Part shown: positions 17,576 to 26,491 of the stretch, piece after piece
Layout of the letters: the number at the start of each line of letters is the position of its first letter
Numbering within the stretch: position 1 is the stretch's first letter
Assembly (NCBI RefSeq): GCF_037914945.1
Contig: NZ_CP149787.1
Location: forward strand, 3,286,001-3,350,000
Direction: 5' to 3'
Length of the DNA: 64,000 nt
DNA from: Haloterrigena sp. KLK7
Lineage (GTDB): Archaea > Halobacteriota > Halobacteria > Halobacteriales > Natrialbaceae
Program-made: the position numbers and the translations under genes
The notes under the pieces: model-generated
The model's input: only the letters and a program-made list of their open reading frames with translations
The model's database searches: none
What the model was told of the DNA's origin: nothing

Positions 17576-18118
17576 TTAGAGCCACCCATCCGCTTCCGTG
17601 ACGTCGATGCCGTGCCGTCTGAAAAGCTGCTTCCCGGTCTCGTACGCGGACTCGGTCCCGGCATAGAGGCGGGACGGAAGCATGACGTAGCGACGCTTTC
17701 GCTCGTCGTCGGCGTTGTACCGAACGACGAACCGGGGCCGCGTTAGGATCGTATTCCCTTCCCTAGCGATCACGGAGTCGATAGCATCGATCGGAATCTC
17801 CTGATCGTCAGTGAAGTTGTACTTCCGCGCACGGTACTTCGCTACGGTGAATCCGCCCAGTAGTAACAGTACGAACGCGGTACCAGCCCACGGAACGGCC
17901 GCCCCTAGCCAGACCAACCCGCCGATGAGGACGAGATAGAGGACAATAATGCCGAGCCGCCGCCGCAGGCTCCCCCGTTTTAGTATCCCCTCGTACATCG
18001 TGCGCAAGTTCCGCCTAGACTGGTGTGTCAGCCGAACAGTGTCACTATCAACGAGGCATCGACCAGTTTTCGTCCGAAACGAGTCGGCGTCCTCAGTTCT
18101 CGTGATAGACATGTGCAA
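17576..18118 (-). CDS. two-helix membrane protein with a PH-like cytoplasmic domain, hypothetical
   Basis: A 180-residue protein. After ~45 polar residues there are two closely spaced hydrophobic segments (GIIVLYLVLIGGLVWLG and WAGTAFVLLLLGGF), then a ~95-residue domain with alternating strands (EIPIDAIDSVIAREGN, RPRFVVRYN, RRYVMLPS) and a final helix. This resembles bacterial PH-domain membrane proteins (bPH2 type), but the match is by pattern only. The Met at 18112 is an alternative start. An AT-rich TATA-like sequence (18147-18156, opposite strand) precedes it. It interrupts the dnaK-dnaJ interval and is less GC-rich than the chaperones. Confidence 0.65.
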   Translation of the reverse strand: MHMSITRTEDADSFRTKTGRCLVDSDTVRLTHQSRRNLRTMYEGILKRGSLRRRLGIIVLYLVLIGGLVWLGAAVPWAGTAFVLLLLGGFTVAKYRARKYNFTDDQEIPIDAIDSVIAREGNTILTRPRFVVRYNADDERKRRYVMLPSRLYAGTESAYETGKQLFRRHGIDVTEADGWL

Positions 18119-18606
18119 CCCTCTTAGGTGTATTTTCGAGTTGAAGGATATAAATAATTTCTAATATTAACGGTATGGAAGATCGAGACGTAGCACACAG
18201 TCGAATACTCGAGTCTCAGTTTCGGAAGCTAACCGTGTGCGGTACGTATCCGTCACCCTCGGAAAACGAAGGTGGGATGAATGATGGTACGTGAGTCTTC
18301 TATCGCTTTTGAGTTACCGTAGCGGTCGAGGTACAAGCGCTGCACCCGCGAGCGACCGGAAGCGCGGCGCTACGCGCCGCGGAAAGACGAACGGACGAAG
18401 CCCGTGAGTCAGGGAGCGAGCGGCCTTTTTAGCGTAGATTTTTGCGCCAGCGCGGGACCGAAGGTCCCGCGGGCCGTGCGAACGGGCGCGAAGCGTCCGT
18501 GAGCAGACGAGCGGTGAGTGAACGAAGTGAACGAACCCGAGGCGGAAAAAGGTACTTCTGGAACGTTCGTTTCAAGTGTCTCAATCGAGTATCGGTTTGA
18601 CAACGA
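18119..18606. other. repeat-rich intergenic region before dnaJ
   Basis: Nearly 490 bases without a gene. The left part (to about 18310) is AT-rich and holds the promoter of the minus-strand gene. The right part contains the palindromic cluster at 18363-18500 and the dnaJ promoter region. No tRNA or known RNA was recognised. Confidence 0.6.
18363..18500 (+). repeat. palindromic repeat cluster upstream of dnaJ
   Basis: Three compact hairpins are visible: CGCGGCGC with loop TAC (18363-18381), CGCGGGACC with loop GAA (18451-18471), and an 8-bp stem with one G-T pair and loop GAA (18482-18500). Between the first two is a segment with GGCCTTTTTAGCGTAGA, a style of sequence recalled from repeated intergenic elements in Natrialbales genomes. 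It is probably a REP-like element; function unknown. Confidence 0.65.
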
Positions 18607-19779
18607 ATGAGCGAGGACTTCTACGACGTACTCGGTGTGGACCAGGACGCGTCCGCCGAGGAGATCAAACAGGCCTACCGGCAGAAGGCCACCGAATATC
18701 ATCCGGACGTGAGCGACGACCCCGACGCCGAGGAGAAATTCAAGAAGATCCAGAAGGCGAAGAAGGTCCTCACCGACGAGGAAAAGCGAAGCGCGTACGA
18801 CCGCATGGGCCACGACCGCTACGAGCAGGCCGAGAAACACGGCTTCGACGCCAGCGAGGGCGGCGCCGGTGCCGGCGGAATGGGCGGCGGCCCGTTCGGC
18901 GGCATGGGCGGCGGTGGCGGGATGGGCGGCGGCGGGCTCGGCGACATCTTCGAGCAGGTCTTCGGCGGCGGTGGCGGCGGCCGCGGGCGCCGGCGACCGC
19001 GCAAGGGTCGGGACCTGCGGACCGAACTCGAGATCGACCTCGAGGAGGCCTACGAGGGCGCCCAGAAGCAGTTCACCGTCGAGCGGCCCGAGGAGTGCGA
19101 CGTCTGCGAGGGCGAGGGCCACCCGCCGGAGGCGGACTCCCAGACCTGTCCGGAGTGTCAGGGCCGCGGCCAGGTGACGCAGGTCCAGCAGACGCCGCTG
19201 GGACGGGTCCAGCAGACGACCGCCTGTCCGCGCTGTGAGGGCGACGGGACGCTGTACTCCGAGACCTGCGACGAGTGTCGCGGCGAGGGCTACGTGCGCA
19301 ACGAGGCCACCCTGACCGTCGAGGTCCCGGCGGGCATCCAGGAGGGTCAGACGCTCCGGATGGAACGCGAGGGCGCGCCCAGCCCCGAGGGCGGCCGGCG
19401 CGGCGACCTCCTGATCGACGTCTCGGTCCGCGACCACGAGGAGTTCGAGCGCGAGGGCGACGACCTCCGGTATCGGCTCCCCATCTCGTTCCCGCAGGCC
19501 ACCTTCGGCGACACCGTCGAGATCCCGACGCTGGACGGGACCGTCGAACTCGACGTTCCGGACGGAACCCAGAGCGGCGAGACCTTCCGCCTCGAGGGGA
19601 AGGGGATGCCTCGCCTGCGCGGCCGCGGGAACGGCGACCTCTACGTGCAGGTGCAGGTCGTCACCCCCGAGAGCTTAAACGAGGAACAGCGCGAGGCCCT
19701 CGAGGCGTTCGCCGAGGCCGGCGGCGACGAGATCGAAGTCAAGGAAGGGTTCTTCGAGAAGATCAAGCGGGCGTTTTAG
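18607..19779 (+). CDS. dnaJ: molecular chaperone DnaJ (Hsp40, type I)
   Basis: A 390-residue protein with all type I DnaJ parts: a J-domain with HPD at residues 32-34 that stimulates DnaK ATPase, a Gly-rich region (about 80-130), a zinc-binding domain with four Cys repeats (CDVCEGEG, CPECQGRG, CPRCEGDG, CDECRGEG) and the C-terminal peptide-binding barrel. The first two Cys repeats are separated by a His/Pro segment of normal length. Its partner dnaK is 1.3 kb upstream. Confidence 0.97.
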   Translation: MSEDFYDVLGVDQDASAEEIKQAYRQKATEYHPDVSDDPDAEEKFKKIQKAKKVLTDEEKRSAYDRMGHDRYEQAEKHGFDASEGGAGAGGMGGGPFGGMGGGGGMGGGGLGDIFEQVFGGGGGGRGRRRPRKGRDLRTELEIDLEEAYEGAQKQFTVERPEECDVCEGEGHPPEADSQTCPECQGRGQVTQVQQTPLGRVQQTTACPRCEGDGTLYSETCDECRGEGYVRNEATLTVEVPAGIQEGQTLRMEREGAPSPEGGRRGDLLIDVSVRDHEEFEREGDDLRYRLPISFPQATFGDTVEIPTLDGTVELDVPDGTQSGETFRLEGKGMPRLRGRGNGDLYVQVQVVTPESLNEEQREALEAFAEAGGDEIEVKEGFFEKIKRAF

Positions 19780-20047
19780 GTCGGCAATCTGATCCTCGCT
19801 TCCCGACGGCACTGCGCCGAATCGTTTCGAATCACTGACGTCGTCGTCCGGTGTTCCCGTCGACGCGTCTCCGCCGGGACCGGTCTTGCGTGCAGTACGA
19901 CTCGTGGTAACTCTCTAACCCGTGGTATCGGATAGTTGTGTGACAGGTTCATCTCCCCACGGAGCGTAGTTCAGACGGGTTTCCACCGTCGTCGGCGGAC
20001 TCGAGACCGAGCCCGACCGACGACGAGAAATCCACAGGAGGGAACTC

Positions 20048-20452
20048 ATGGTATCGAACGAAACGCAAGCGGAAATCGAAGAGTATCTCGGGACGGTTCC
20101 GAGCTGGATCGACGCGCTCCCGGAGCCGGCCGCCGACCACAGCTGGGGGATCGTCCGCGACCTCCAGCTCGAAGAGACCGAACTCGAGGGGCGAGAGAAG
20201 GCGCTGGTCGCCCTCGGCGCGGCGGCGGCGATGCAGTGTCCGTACTGCGTGCACTTCCACAGGGAGGAGGCGAAACTCGAGGACGTGACCGACGACGAAC
20301 TGTCCGAAGCGATCGGCGTCGCCAGCGGCGTGCGATACTTCTCGACGGTACTCCACGGCGCGGAGATCGACCAGGAGTCGTTCGTCTCCGAGACCGAGGA
20401 GATCGTCGACCACGTCAGGGATCAGCGGGCCGCGGCGCCGAGCGACGACTGA
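20048..20452 (+). CDS. AhpD-fold carboxymuconolactone decarboxylase-like protein
   Basis: A 134-residue helical protein with the redox motif [10 protein letters not shown], a CxxC pair followed by the conserved HxxxxxK/A arrangement of AhpD-like enzymes, at about residues 63-72. The family includes alkylhydroperoxidase reductants and decarboxylases; a thiol peroxidase-type role is the more likely one because both Cys and the His are present. A strong purine-rich Shine-Dalgarno sequence (AGGAGGGAA) lies just before the ATG at 20048, which is unusual among these mostly leaderless genes. It stands alone. Confidence 0.85.
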   Translation: MVSNETQAEIEEYLGTVPSWIDALPEPAADHSWGIVRDLQLEETELEGREKALVALGAAAAMQCPYCVHFHREEAKLEDVTDDELSEAIGVASGVRYFSTVLHGAEIDQESFVSETEEIVDHVRDQRAAAPSDD

Positions 20453-20597
20453 ACGACCGGGACACCGGTCTCGCGGTATTTCTTCCGAACGCCGTCGGTG
20501 CGATCGACTGGAGCGACTCGCCTCCGTCCTATGCGTGGTACGGAAACACCCAACACAGCTATGCCGACTGTCGTCGAACGAACACGTGGGGATACCC

Positions 20598-21194
20598 ATG
20601 TCACACAAAATCCTGCTGCTCGCGGGCGACTTCGTCGAAGACTACGAGGTAATGGTCCCGTTCCAGGCGCTCCAGATGGTCGGCCACGAGGTCCACGCCG
20701 TCTGTCCCGAGAAGGAGGCCGGCGACGCCTGTCCGACGGCGATCCACGACTTCGAGGGCGACCAGACCTATACCGAGAAGCCGGGCCACAATTTCGAGCT
20801 AAATCACGACTTCGACGCCGTCGATCCCGCCGAGTACGACGCCCTCGTCGTCCCCGGCGGCCGCGCGCCCGAGTACCTCCGGACCTACGACGAGGTCCTC
20901 GAGATCACCCGCCACTTCTTCGAGGAAGACAAACCCGTCGCGGCGCTCTGTCACGGCGTCCAGATCCTCGCGGCCGCGGACGTCCTCGAGGGCCGAACCT
21001 GTACCGGCTATCCGGCGCTCGAGGCCGACGTGACGATTGCCGGCGGCGAGTGGGAAGACGGCGTCACGCGCGACGGCACCCTCGTGACGGGACAGGCGTG
21101 GCCGGACCACCCCGAGTGGCTCGCGGCGTTCCTCGACGTGCTCGGCACCGAGATCGATCACGCGGACGCCGCGCCGGCCGCCGCGGACGACTGA
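20598..21194 (+). CDS. DJ-1/PfpI family protein
   Basis: A 198-residue member of the DJ-1/PfpI superfamily. It opens with [14 protein letters not shown], including the conserved Glu that interacts with the nucleophile, and contains ALCHGVQIL with the catalytic Cys on the elbow at about residue 116, followed by the conserved His. Relatives act as glyoxalases, deglycases or chaperones, but substrate is undetermined. The ATG at 20598 fits the family; an in-frame extension upstream is not homologous. A second, divergent paralog is at 49683. A strong terminator hairpin follows. Confidence 0.88.
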   Translation: MSHKILLLAGDFVEDYEVMVPFQALQMVGHEVHAVCPEKEAGDACPTAIHDFEGDQTYTEKPGHNFELNHDFDAVDPAEYDALVVPGGRAPEYLRTYDEVLEITRHFFEEDKPVAALCHGVQILAAADVLEGRTCTGYPALEADVTIAGGEWEDGVTRDGTLVTGQAWPDHPEWLAAFLDVLGTEIDHADAAPAAADD

Positions 21195-21264
21195 CGGAGC
21201 ATCCGCGTCGCGGTCGCCGACTGCAGCATCGTCCACCGTCGTACGACGGCCGTTGACGGCCCCT

Positions 21265-21291
21265 CGCCGACTCGAGTCGGCGCGCTTTTTT
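21265..21291 (+). terminator. hairpin plus T-tract terminator after the PfpI gene
   Basis: An 18-base perfect palindrome (arms CGCCGACTC / GAGTCGGCG, 21265-21282) is followed closely by six T residues (21286-21291). This would end transcription of the PfpI gene before the next ATG at 21315. Confidence 0.7.
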
Positions 21292-21314
21292 CGCCACGCT
21301 TCCCAGCCTCGAGT

Positions 21315-22073
21315 ATGAACGCTGGGACGGTCGACGACCTACTGACTCGCGAACTCCGGGACGATCGCACGGCCTTGGTCGACGCGACGGACCGGGAGTT
21401 CGACCACCACTGGCTGTGTACGACCGCGTGGAAGGCCGGGAACTTCCTGCGACACGCGGGCGTTCGCGAGGGCGTCACCGTCGGCGTCGTCGGGGAGACG
21501 CCGCTCTCGCTGCTGGCCTTCTTCGGGACGACGCTGCTCGAGGGGACGACGCGGTTCGATCCGCCCGCGGACCTCGCCGACGCCGAGGAGTTCCGGGCGC
21601 TCGTGGCGCCGGTTCGGGACCTCGAGTCCGACGCCTACGACCTCCCGCGCGGCGCCCAGCGCGTCGGCTACGGGGCGAAACCCGACGAGCCGGACATCCA
21701 CCACTTCGACGCCGGCGTCTGGAGCGAGAACCCCGCGTTCCCGCCGCTGGATATCGACCCCGAAACCGCGCTGCTGACCGACGGCGATCGGACGGTGAGT
21801 CACGGCGAGGTCCTCGAGGGCGCCGCTGGCGTGGTCGAGGAGTACGGACTCGAGGCAGGGGATCGGGTGGTCGTTCGTGCGCCGCTGGCGGATCCTCGGA
21901 CCGTCGCGGCGGGCGTTCTCGCGCCGCTGCTGGCTGAGGGGGCCGTCGTGCTCACCGGCGAGACCGAGGAGACGGCGGTCGAACGCGGCGCGTACGCCGT
22001 CTCGAGTAATAGGGACGACTCGAACGGAGTTCCCGAACCGAACCGAATCGACGTGAGCGACGTGTCGCTCTGA
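21315..22073 (+). CDS. acyl-CoA-synthetase-like N-terminal fragment protein
   Basis: A 252-residue protein that looks like an N-terminal part of an ANL (AMP-dependent acyl-CoA synthetase) enzyme: TALVDATDREFDHHWLCTTA early, and later a second short ANL-like stretch (TALLTDGDRTVSHGEVLEGA, then EYGLEAGDRVVVRAPL). The nucleotide-binding P-loop (typically SSGTTGxPK) and the C-terminal lysine domain are both missing. It is therefore unlikely to be an active ligase. It could be a specialised haloarchaeal binding protein or a remnant. The reading frame is intact and codon use is like the neighbours. Confidence 0.6.
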   Translation: MNAGTVDDLLTRELRDDRTALVDATDREFDHHWLCTTAWKAGNFLRHAGVREGVTVGVVGETPLSLLAFFGTTLLEGTTRFDPPADLADAEEFRALVAPVRDLESDAYDLPRGAQRVGYGAKPDEPDIHHFDAGVWSENPAFPPLDIDPETALLTDGDRTVSHGEVLEGAAGVVEEYGLEAGDRVVVRAPLADPRTVAAGVLAPLLAEGAVVLTGETEETAVERGAYAVSSNRDDSNGVPEPNRIDVSDVSL

Positions 22074-22384
22074 CTCGATTTCGATCTGACTCGGCGGCTC
22101 GAGCGATCACTTCTGTTTCGTCAGATTTCGTGACGACTGGGACTACCCTGCTATCGTGGCAACTGGGAGATGCCACATCCTTCCCAGCCGACTCACTCAC
22201 TTCGTTCGCTCGTCCACTGGAAGACGCTTCGCGTCTTCGAAGCATTCGCTCGTGATACTCGCGAAGACCTCGCGCAGTTTCGTCGCGGGCCTTCGCTATC
22301 GCTCAGACCCGCGACAGCGCGCGCCACCGTATGCCCTACACACACCGCGAACGGGCGGTCGAACGGCAATCTCACACGAACCAC
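22074..22384. other. intergenic region with a hairpin
   Basis: About 310 bases between two converging genes. A perfect hairpin (stem GAAGACGC, loop TTC, 22220-22238) is present. Just before it, the sequence CTCACTTCGTTCGCTC resembles the reverse complement of the loop found in the dnaK-distal hairpin. No gene is supported. Confidence 0.45.
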
Positions 22385-23959
22385 TCAGAGTTCTCGATAC
22401 GGCAGGCCCTCGAGCGCGGGCCCCGAGAGCACGTCGCCGTCGTGGGTAAAGCGCGAGCCGTGGCAGGGACAGTCCCAGGTCCGCTCGGCGTCGTTCCACC
22501 GGACGAGACAGCCCATGTGCGGACAGACCGCCGAGACCGCGTGGACCGAGCCCTCCTCGTCGCGGTAGACGCCCATCGGGCGTCCGGTCCGGCGAGTAAT
22601 CTGCCCCTCCCCGGGGGCCGGGATATCGGCGCCGTCGGCGCGGAGCGAGGCGAGGACGGACTTGATGCGGTCGCCGACGAAACTGCCGCCGACTTTCGCG
22701 TTCTCCTCGAGGTAGGTCTTGGCGGCCGACTTCGGCGGGAACCGCTGGGGATCGAACACGTCAGCGTGCGGGCTCGAGCCCTCGACGATCAGGTCGGCGA
22801 GGATCATCCCCGCGGCGGTGCCGCCGGACATCCCCCAGCCCTTGAACCCGGTGCCGACGTAGACGTGCTCGGAGAAGGGATCGAGCGGCCCGATGAACGG
22901 GACCTCGTCGACCGGCGAGTAGTCCATCGTCGACCAGCGGTACTCGATCGACTCGACAGTGAAGTGCTCGCGGGCGAACCGCTCGCAGCGGCGATACCGC
23001 TCTGAGGTCGGCGGCCCGCTGACGCTCGGCTTGTGGCTCTGGCCGCCGACGAGGAGGAGTTCCCCCGGTTCGTCGGTGTCGTCCGCCGGTTCCGCGGGCT
23101 GCGTTCGAATCGTGGCCGGCGGCGAGGCCGTGTTGTAGTACATCCCCTCGGGTGGCTCCTCGTCGACGCGGACCGCCAGCAGGTAGGCCCGATGGGGGTG
23201 CATCCGCGAGAAGTAGCCGGCCCGATCGAAGAAGGGGAAGTGCGTCGCGACCACGACGTCGTCGGCGGCGACCGCGCCGCGTTCCGTCTCGACGCGACAG
23301 GGCTCGCCGGGGTCGATATCGACCGCGCGGGTCTCCTCGAAGACGGCGCTGTCACCGTCGTCCTCGTGGATCTGCTCGGCGATCGCGAGCAGGTACTTCC
23401 GCGGGTGGAACTCCGCCTGGTCGTCGAACCGAACCGCCCCCTCGGTCTCGAACGGGAGGGGCGTCTCCTCGACGTACGCGGCCGGGAGCCCGAGCCGCTG
23501 GGCCGTCTCCGCCTCCGTGCTGACCTGCGAGACGTCGTCGGACGAGGCCGCGTACGTGTAGGCCGGCGTCCGCCGGAAGTCGCAGTCGATACCGTGCTCC
23601 TCGACGCGCCGTTCGACGGCGTCGATCGCCGCCTCGTTCGCCTGCGCGTACTGCCTCGCCTTCTCCGGTCCGAACTCGGAGACGAGCGTGTCGTAGATCA
23701 GCCCGTGCTGAGAGGTCAGCTTGGCCGTCGTGTGACCGGTCGTGCTCTCGACGATGCGGTCCGACTCGAGGACTGCCACTGTCTTTCCGGCCTCCTGCAA
23801 CTCGATCGCGGCGGTCAGCCCGGTGATGCCGCCACCGACGACGGCGACGTCCACCTCGAGGTCGCCCTCGAGCGGGTCGTAGTCGGTGGTCGGCGTCGTG
23901 GCCAGCCACAGCGATTCCGGGCGCGGGGACGCGGATTCGGGATCGAAATCGTCTGACAT
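22385..23959 (-). CDS. FAD-dependent oxidoreductase fused to a Rieske [2Fe-2S] domain
   Basis: A 524-residue protein. The N-terminal FAD domain (DAO fold) begins with VDVAVVGGGITGLTAAIELQ near residue 33 and ends with the FAD-contact motif VGTGFKGWGMSGGTAAGMI near residue 375. The last ~90 residues are a Rieske domain with CPHMGC and CPCHGS, giving the Cys-His/Cys-His ligands. Similar fusions are common in haloarchaea and Actinobacteria, usually with unknown amine or amino-acid substrate. No signal peptide is visible. Divergent promoter DNA separates it from the exchanger gene. Confidence 0.9.
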   Translation of the reverse strand: MSDDFDPESASPRPESLWLATTPTTDYDPLEGDLEVDVAVVGGGITGLTAAIELQEAGKTVAVLESDRIVESTTGHTTAKLTSQHGLIYDTLVSEFGPEKARQYAQANEAAIDAVERRVEEHGIDCDFRRTPAYTYAASSDDVSQVSTEAETAQRLGLPAAYVEETPLPFETEGAVRFDDQAEFHPRKYLLAIAEQIHEDDGDSAVFEETRAVDIDPGEPCRVETERGAVAADDVVVATHFPFFDRAGYFSRMHPHRAYLLAVRVDEEPPEGMYYNTASPPATIRTQPAEPADDTDEPGELLLVGGQSHKPSVSGPPTSERYRRCERFAREHFTVESIEYRWSTMDYSPVDEVPFIGPLDPFSEHVYVGTGFKGWGMSGGTAAGMILADLIVEGSSPHADVFDPQRFPPKSAAKTYLEENAKVGGSFVGDRIKSVLASLRADGADIPAPGEGQITRRTGRPMGVYRDEEGSVHAVSAVCPHMGCLVRWNDAERTWDCPCHGSRFTHDGDVLSGPALEGLPYREL

Positions 23960-24336
23960 GGGGTATCAACGGCTCGTGCTATCGACACTCGGAACAAAAG
24001 GGGTGTGGGGTGATAACGCACGGTCGCCTCGCGGGCGGGACGAAAAGAACGGGAGGAGGGCGGCAGCCACCGCCGTCGCGCAGCGTTTCGATTCGGCGGG
24101 TCGCTCGAGCGGGGAACGGCAAGGGGTAGGCTTTACTCGCTCCTGGGATAGAGTGCAGCTATGTGCGAGCTGAGGCGGTACAGCCGACACAGCCGGTATC
24201 GACGGCGGGGGGCTAGCGGGCCCCTCGGCGCCGACCCGAAGCGACCGACGAACCGCGGTCGAGACGGCGCCGGTTTCGATCCGACCACCGGTCGGAACGG
24301 TCCGCCCGGACGGTCGGGCACACGGGGGCGACCGCT
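23960..24336. other. divergent promoter region
   Basis: About 375 bases between the FAD/Rieske gene and the cation exchanger. It is GC-rich with no supported reading frame and no clear TATA element near the exchanger GTG. No palindrome longer than 6 bp arms was noticed. Confidence 0.4.
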
Positions 24337-25698
24337 GTGAAGAAGCGACTGCTGGGGACGATCGCGGCGGCCGTCGGCCTGACGGCGCCGTGGGTCGCCG
24401 TCTGGCTGCTAACCGTCGGTCTCCCCGCGGTCGGCTACGATCCGGCGCTGTCCGCGAGTCTGTCGACGCTCGCGACCGTCGCGGTCAGCGGTGTCTCGAT
24501 CCTCGGGGCCGCGTTCCTGCTCGCGTGGGCGGCCGAGACCGCCGAGAAGGACGTCCCGAGCGCGTTCGCGATCGCGATCCTCGCGGTGCTGGCGGTCGCG
24601 CCGGAGTACGCGGTCGACGCCCTCTACGCCTGGAACGCGGGGCAGTTCGCGGGAACGGAACGCGGGATCGAAGCGGGCAATCTCGCGGTCGCGAACATGA
24701 CCGGCGCGAACCGCATCCTCATCGGACTGGGCTGGTCCGGCATCGCGCTGTTCACGGTGTTCCGACGCGGTTCGACGGACGATCCCGCCGTCGAGGATCG
24801 CGACGGCTACCTGCGGGACGCGGTCTCGATCGATCCCGACATCAGCCTCGAGATCGTCTTCCTCCTGCTGGCGACGCTGTGGGCGTTCCTGGTGCCGCTG
24901 AACGGCGGGATCGATATCCTCGACATGCTGGTTCTGGTCGGCATCTACGTCGCGTACATCGCGGTCGTGATCCGCGGCGACGTCGAGCCCGACGACGTTC
25001 ACACCGGCGTCCCGGCCTATCTCCAGTCGTTTTCCAGACCGCTGCGGATCGCCACCGTCGTCGCGCTGTTCGCGTACTCCGGGCTGGTGATCTTCGTCGC
25101 CGTCGAGCCCTTCGCCCACGGCCTCGAGGAACTCGGCACGGCGGCCGGGATTCCGCCGTTCTTCATGATTCAGTGGATCGCGCCGCTGGCCTCCGAGTCG
25201 CCGGAACTGATCGTCGTCGCCTATCTGGTGAACAAGGCGCGGTCGACGGCCGGGTTCAACGCCCTGATCTCGTCGAAGCTCAACCAGTGGACGCTGCTCA
25301 TCGGGACGCTCGTGGTCGTCTACTCGCTCGCGCTGGGCGAGTACGGAGCCCTCGCGTTCGATTCCAAGCAGTCGGCCGAGATCTGGCTCACGGCCGCCCA
25401 ATCGTTATTCGCGCTCGCCCTCCTGATCGACTTCGAGATCACCGCCCGCGAGGCGATCGTGCTGCTCGTGCTGTTCGTCTCGCAGGTCCTGCTCGAGTTC
25501 GCCGTGATCCGGGAGGTCGTCACGCTTCCGATCACGACCTACGAGATGCTCATCGCGTACAGCGTCGTCTACATCGTACTCGGACTGGCGCTGTTCGTCC
25601 ACCGCCGTGAGGAGTTCCGATACCTCGTCAAGCGGAGCATCGGGACGATAACCAGCGCGTTCCCGGGGCGCGATCGACCGCAGCACGCCGACGACTGA
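24337..25698 (+). CDS. sodium/calcium exchanger family antiporter
   Basis: A 453-residue membrane protein with about ten hydrophobic helices. The two inverted alpha-repeats of the CaCA superfamily are recognisable: [16 protein letters not shown] followed by [20 protein letters not shown], and [18 protein letters not shown] followed by [15 protein letters not shown]. The acidic residues in these motifs bind the cation. It exchanges Na+ or H+ against Ca2+ or a similar cation. Two cytoplasmic loops carry charged residues (residues ~148-165 and ~215-235). The start is GTG 24337. Monocistronic by position. Confidence 0.85.
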   Translation: MKKRLLGTIAAAVGLTAPWVAVWLLTVGLPAVGYDPALSASLSTLATVAVSGVSILGAAFLLAWAAETAEKDVPSAFAIAILAVLAVAPEYAVDALYAWNAGQFAGTERGIEAGNLAVANMTGANRILIGLGWSGIALFTVFRRGSTDDPAVEDRDGYLRDAVSIDPDISLEIVFLLLATLWAFLVPLNGGIDILDMLVLVGIYVAYIAVVIRGDVEPDDVHTGVPAYLQSFSRPLRIATVVALFAYSGLVIFVAVEPFAHGLEELGTAAGIPPFFMIQWIAPLASESPELIVVAYLVNKARSTAGFNALISSKLNQWTLLIGTLVVVYSLALGEYGALAFDSKQSAEIWLTAAQSLFALALLIDFEITAREAIVLLVLFVSQVLLEFAVIREVVTLPITTYEMLIAYSVVYIVLGLALFVHRREEFRYLVKRSIGTITSAFPGRDRPQHADD

Positions 25699-25769
25699 GC
25701 GCCGCGGGCCGACCGCTGCGGCGAACCGGAGAACGATCCGTTTTTGCACCGATTCCCCCAATCGGCCGT

Positions 25770-26315
25770 ATGGAGAAGCTCATCGAGTCGCTTTCCGACG
25801 CCCCGATCATCGACAAGGACGGCTACGAGTACCTCGTCCACCCGATTAGCAACGGCGTGCCGATGCTCGACCCCGACCTGCTGCGCGAGGTCGTCGTCGA
25901 GGTCATGCAGACGGCCGACCTGAACGTCGACAAGATCGTCGCCCCGGAGGCGATGGGGATCCACCTCGCGACCGCCCTCTCCCTGCAGACGGACATCCCG
26001 CTGGTCGTGATCCGCAAGCGCCCCTACGGCCTCGAGGGCGAGGTCTCGCTCCACCAGCAGACCGGCTACTCGGAGTCGGAGATGTACATCAACGACGTCG
26101 AGGACGGCGACCGCGTCCTCATCGTCGACGACATGCTGTCGACCGGCGGCACGCTGGCGGCCATCTGTACCGCGCTGGACGACATCGGCGCCGACATCGT
26201 CGACATCGTGGTCGTGTTGCGGAAGGTCGGCGACTCCGCGCTCGACGACACGAAGTTCGATGCCACGAGCCTGCTCGACATCACCGTCGAGGACGGCGAC
26301 GTGACGGTCCACTGA
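25770..26315 (+). CDS. hpt: HGPRTase-like hypoxanthine/guanine phosphoribosyltransferase
   Basis: A 181-residue purine phosphoribosyltransferase of the archaeal type. The PRPP loop is [16 protein letters not shown] near residues 109-124. Earlier [17 protein letters not shown] and [20 protein letters not shown] form the hood. It converts hypoxanthine or guanine (some homologs prefer adenine) with PRPP to the nucleotide. The NCS2 nucleobase permease starts 176 bases downstream in the same direction, consistent with uptake and salvage being linked. Confidence 0.9.
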   Translation: MEKLIESLSDAPIIDKDGYEYLVHPISNGVPMLDPDLLREVVVEVMQTADLNVDKIVAPEAMGIHLATALSLQTDIPLVVIRKRPYGLEGEVSLHQQTGYSESEMYINDVEDGDRVLIVDDMLSTGGTLAAICTALDDIGADIVDIVVVLRKVGDSALDDTKFDATSLLDITVEDGDVTVH

Positions 26316-26491
26316 TCGGCGCTCGTTCGGTTCCCGTCGTTGTCCCGCGAGACCAGTGGGTAGCAGCGGCTCCCCGTCGCTGATATCGGGATTCTATGCA
26401 CGATAATGGATATAGTGGGCCCCGATCGACCACTCGATGAGCGCATATACGAGACTTTTTGTACATCGATTCGCTACGGGGTGGGTATAGT

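Noticed and set aside
22150-22450. Small frames over the hairpin between the ANL-like and FAD/Rieske genes
   Set aside because: They overlap the C-terminal coding region of the FAD/Rieske gene on the other strand and show no family features.
26316-26491. A purine riboswitch between hpt and the permease
   Set aside because: No paired P1/P2/P3 arrangement could be drawn. The region looks like an ordinary AT-rich promoter.
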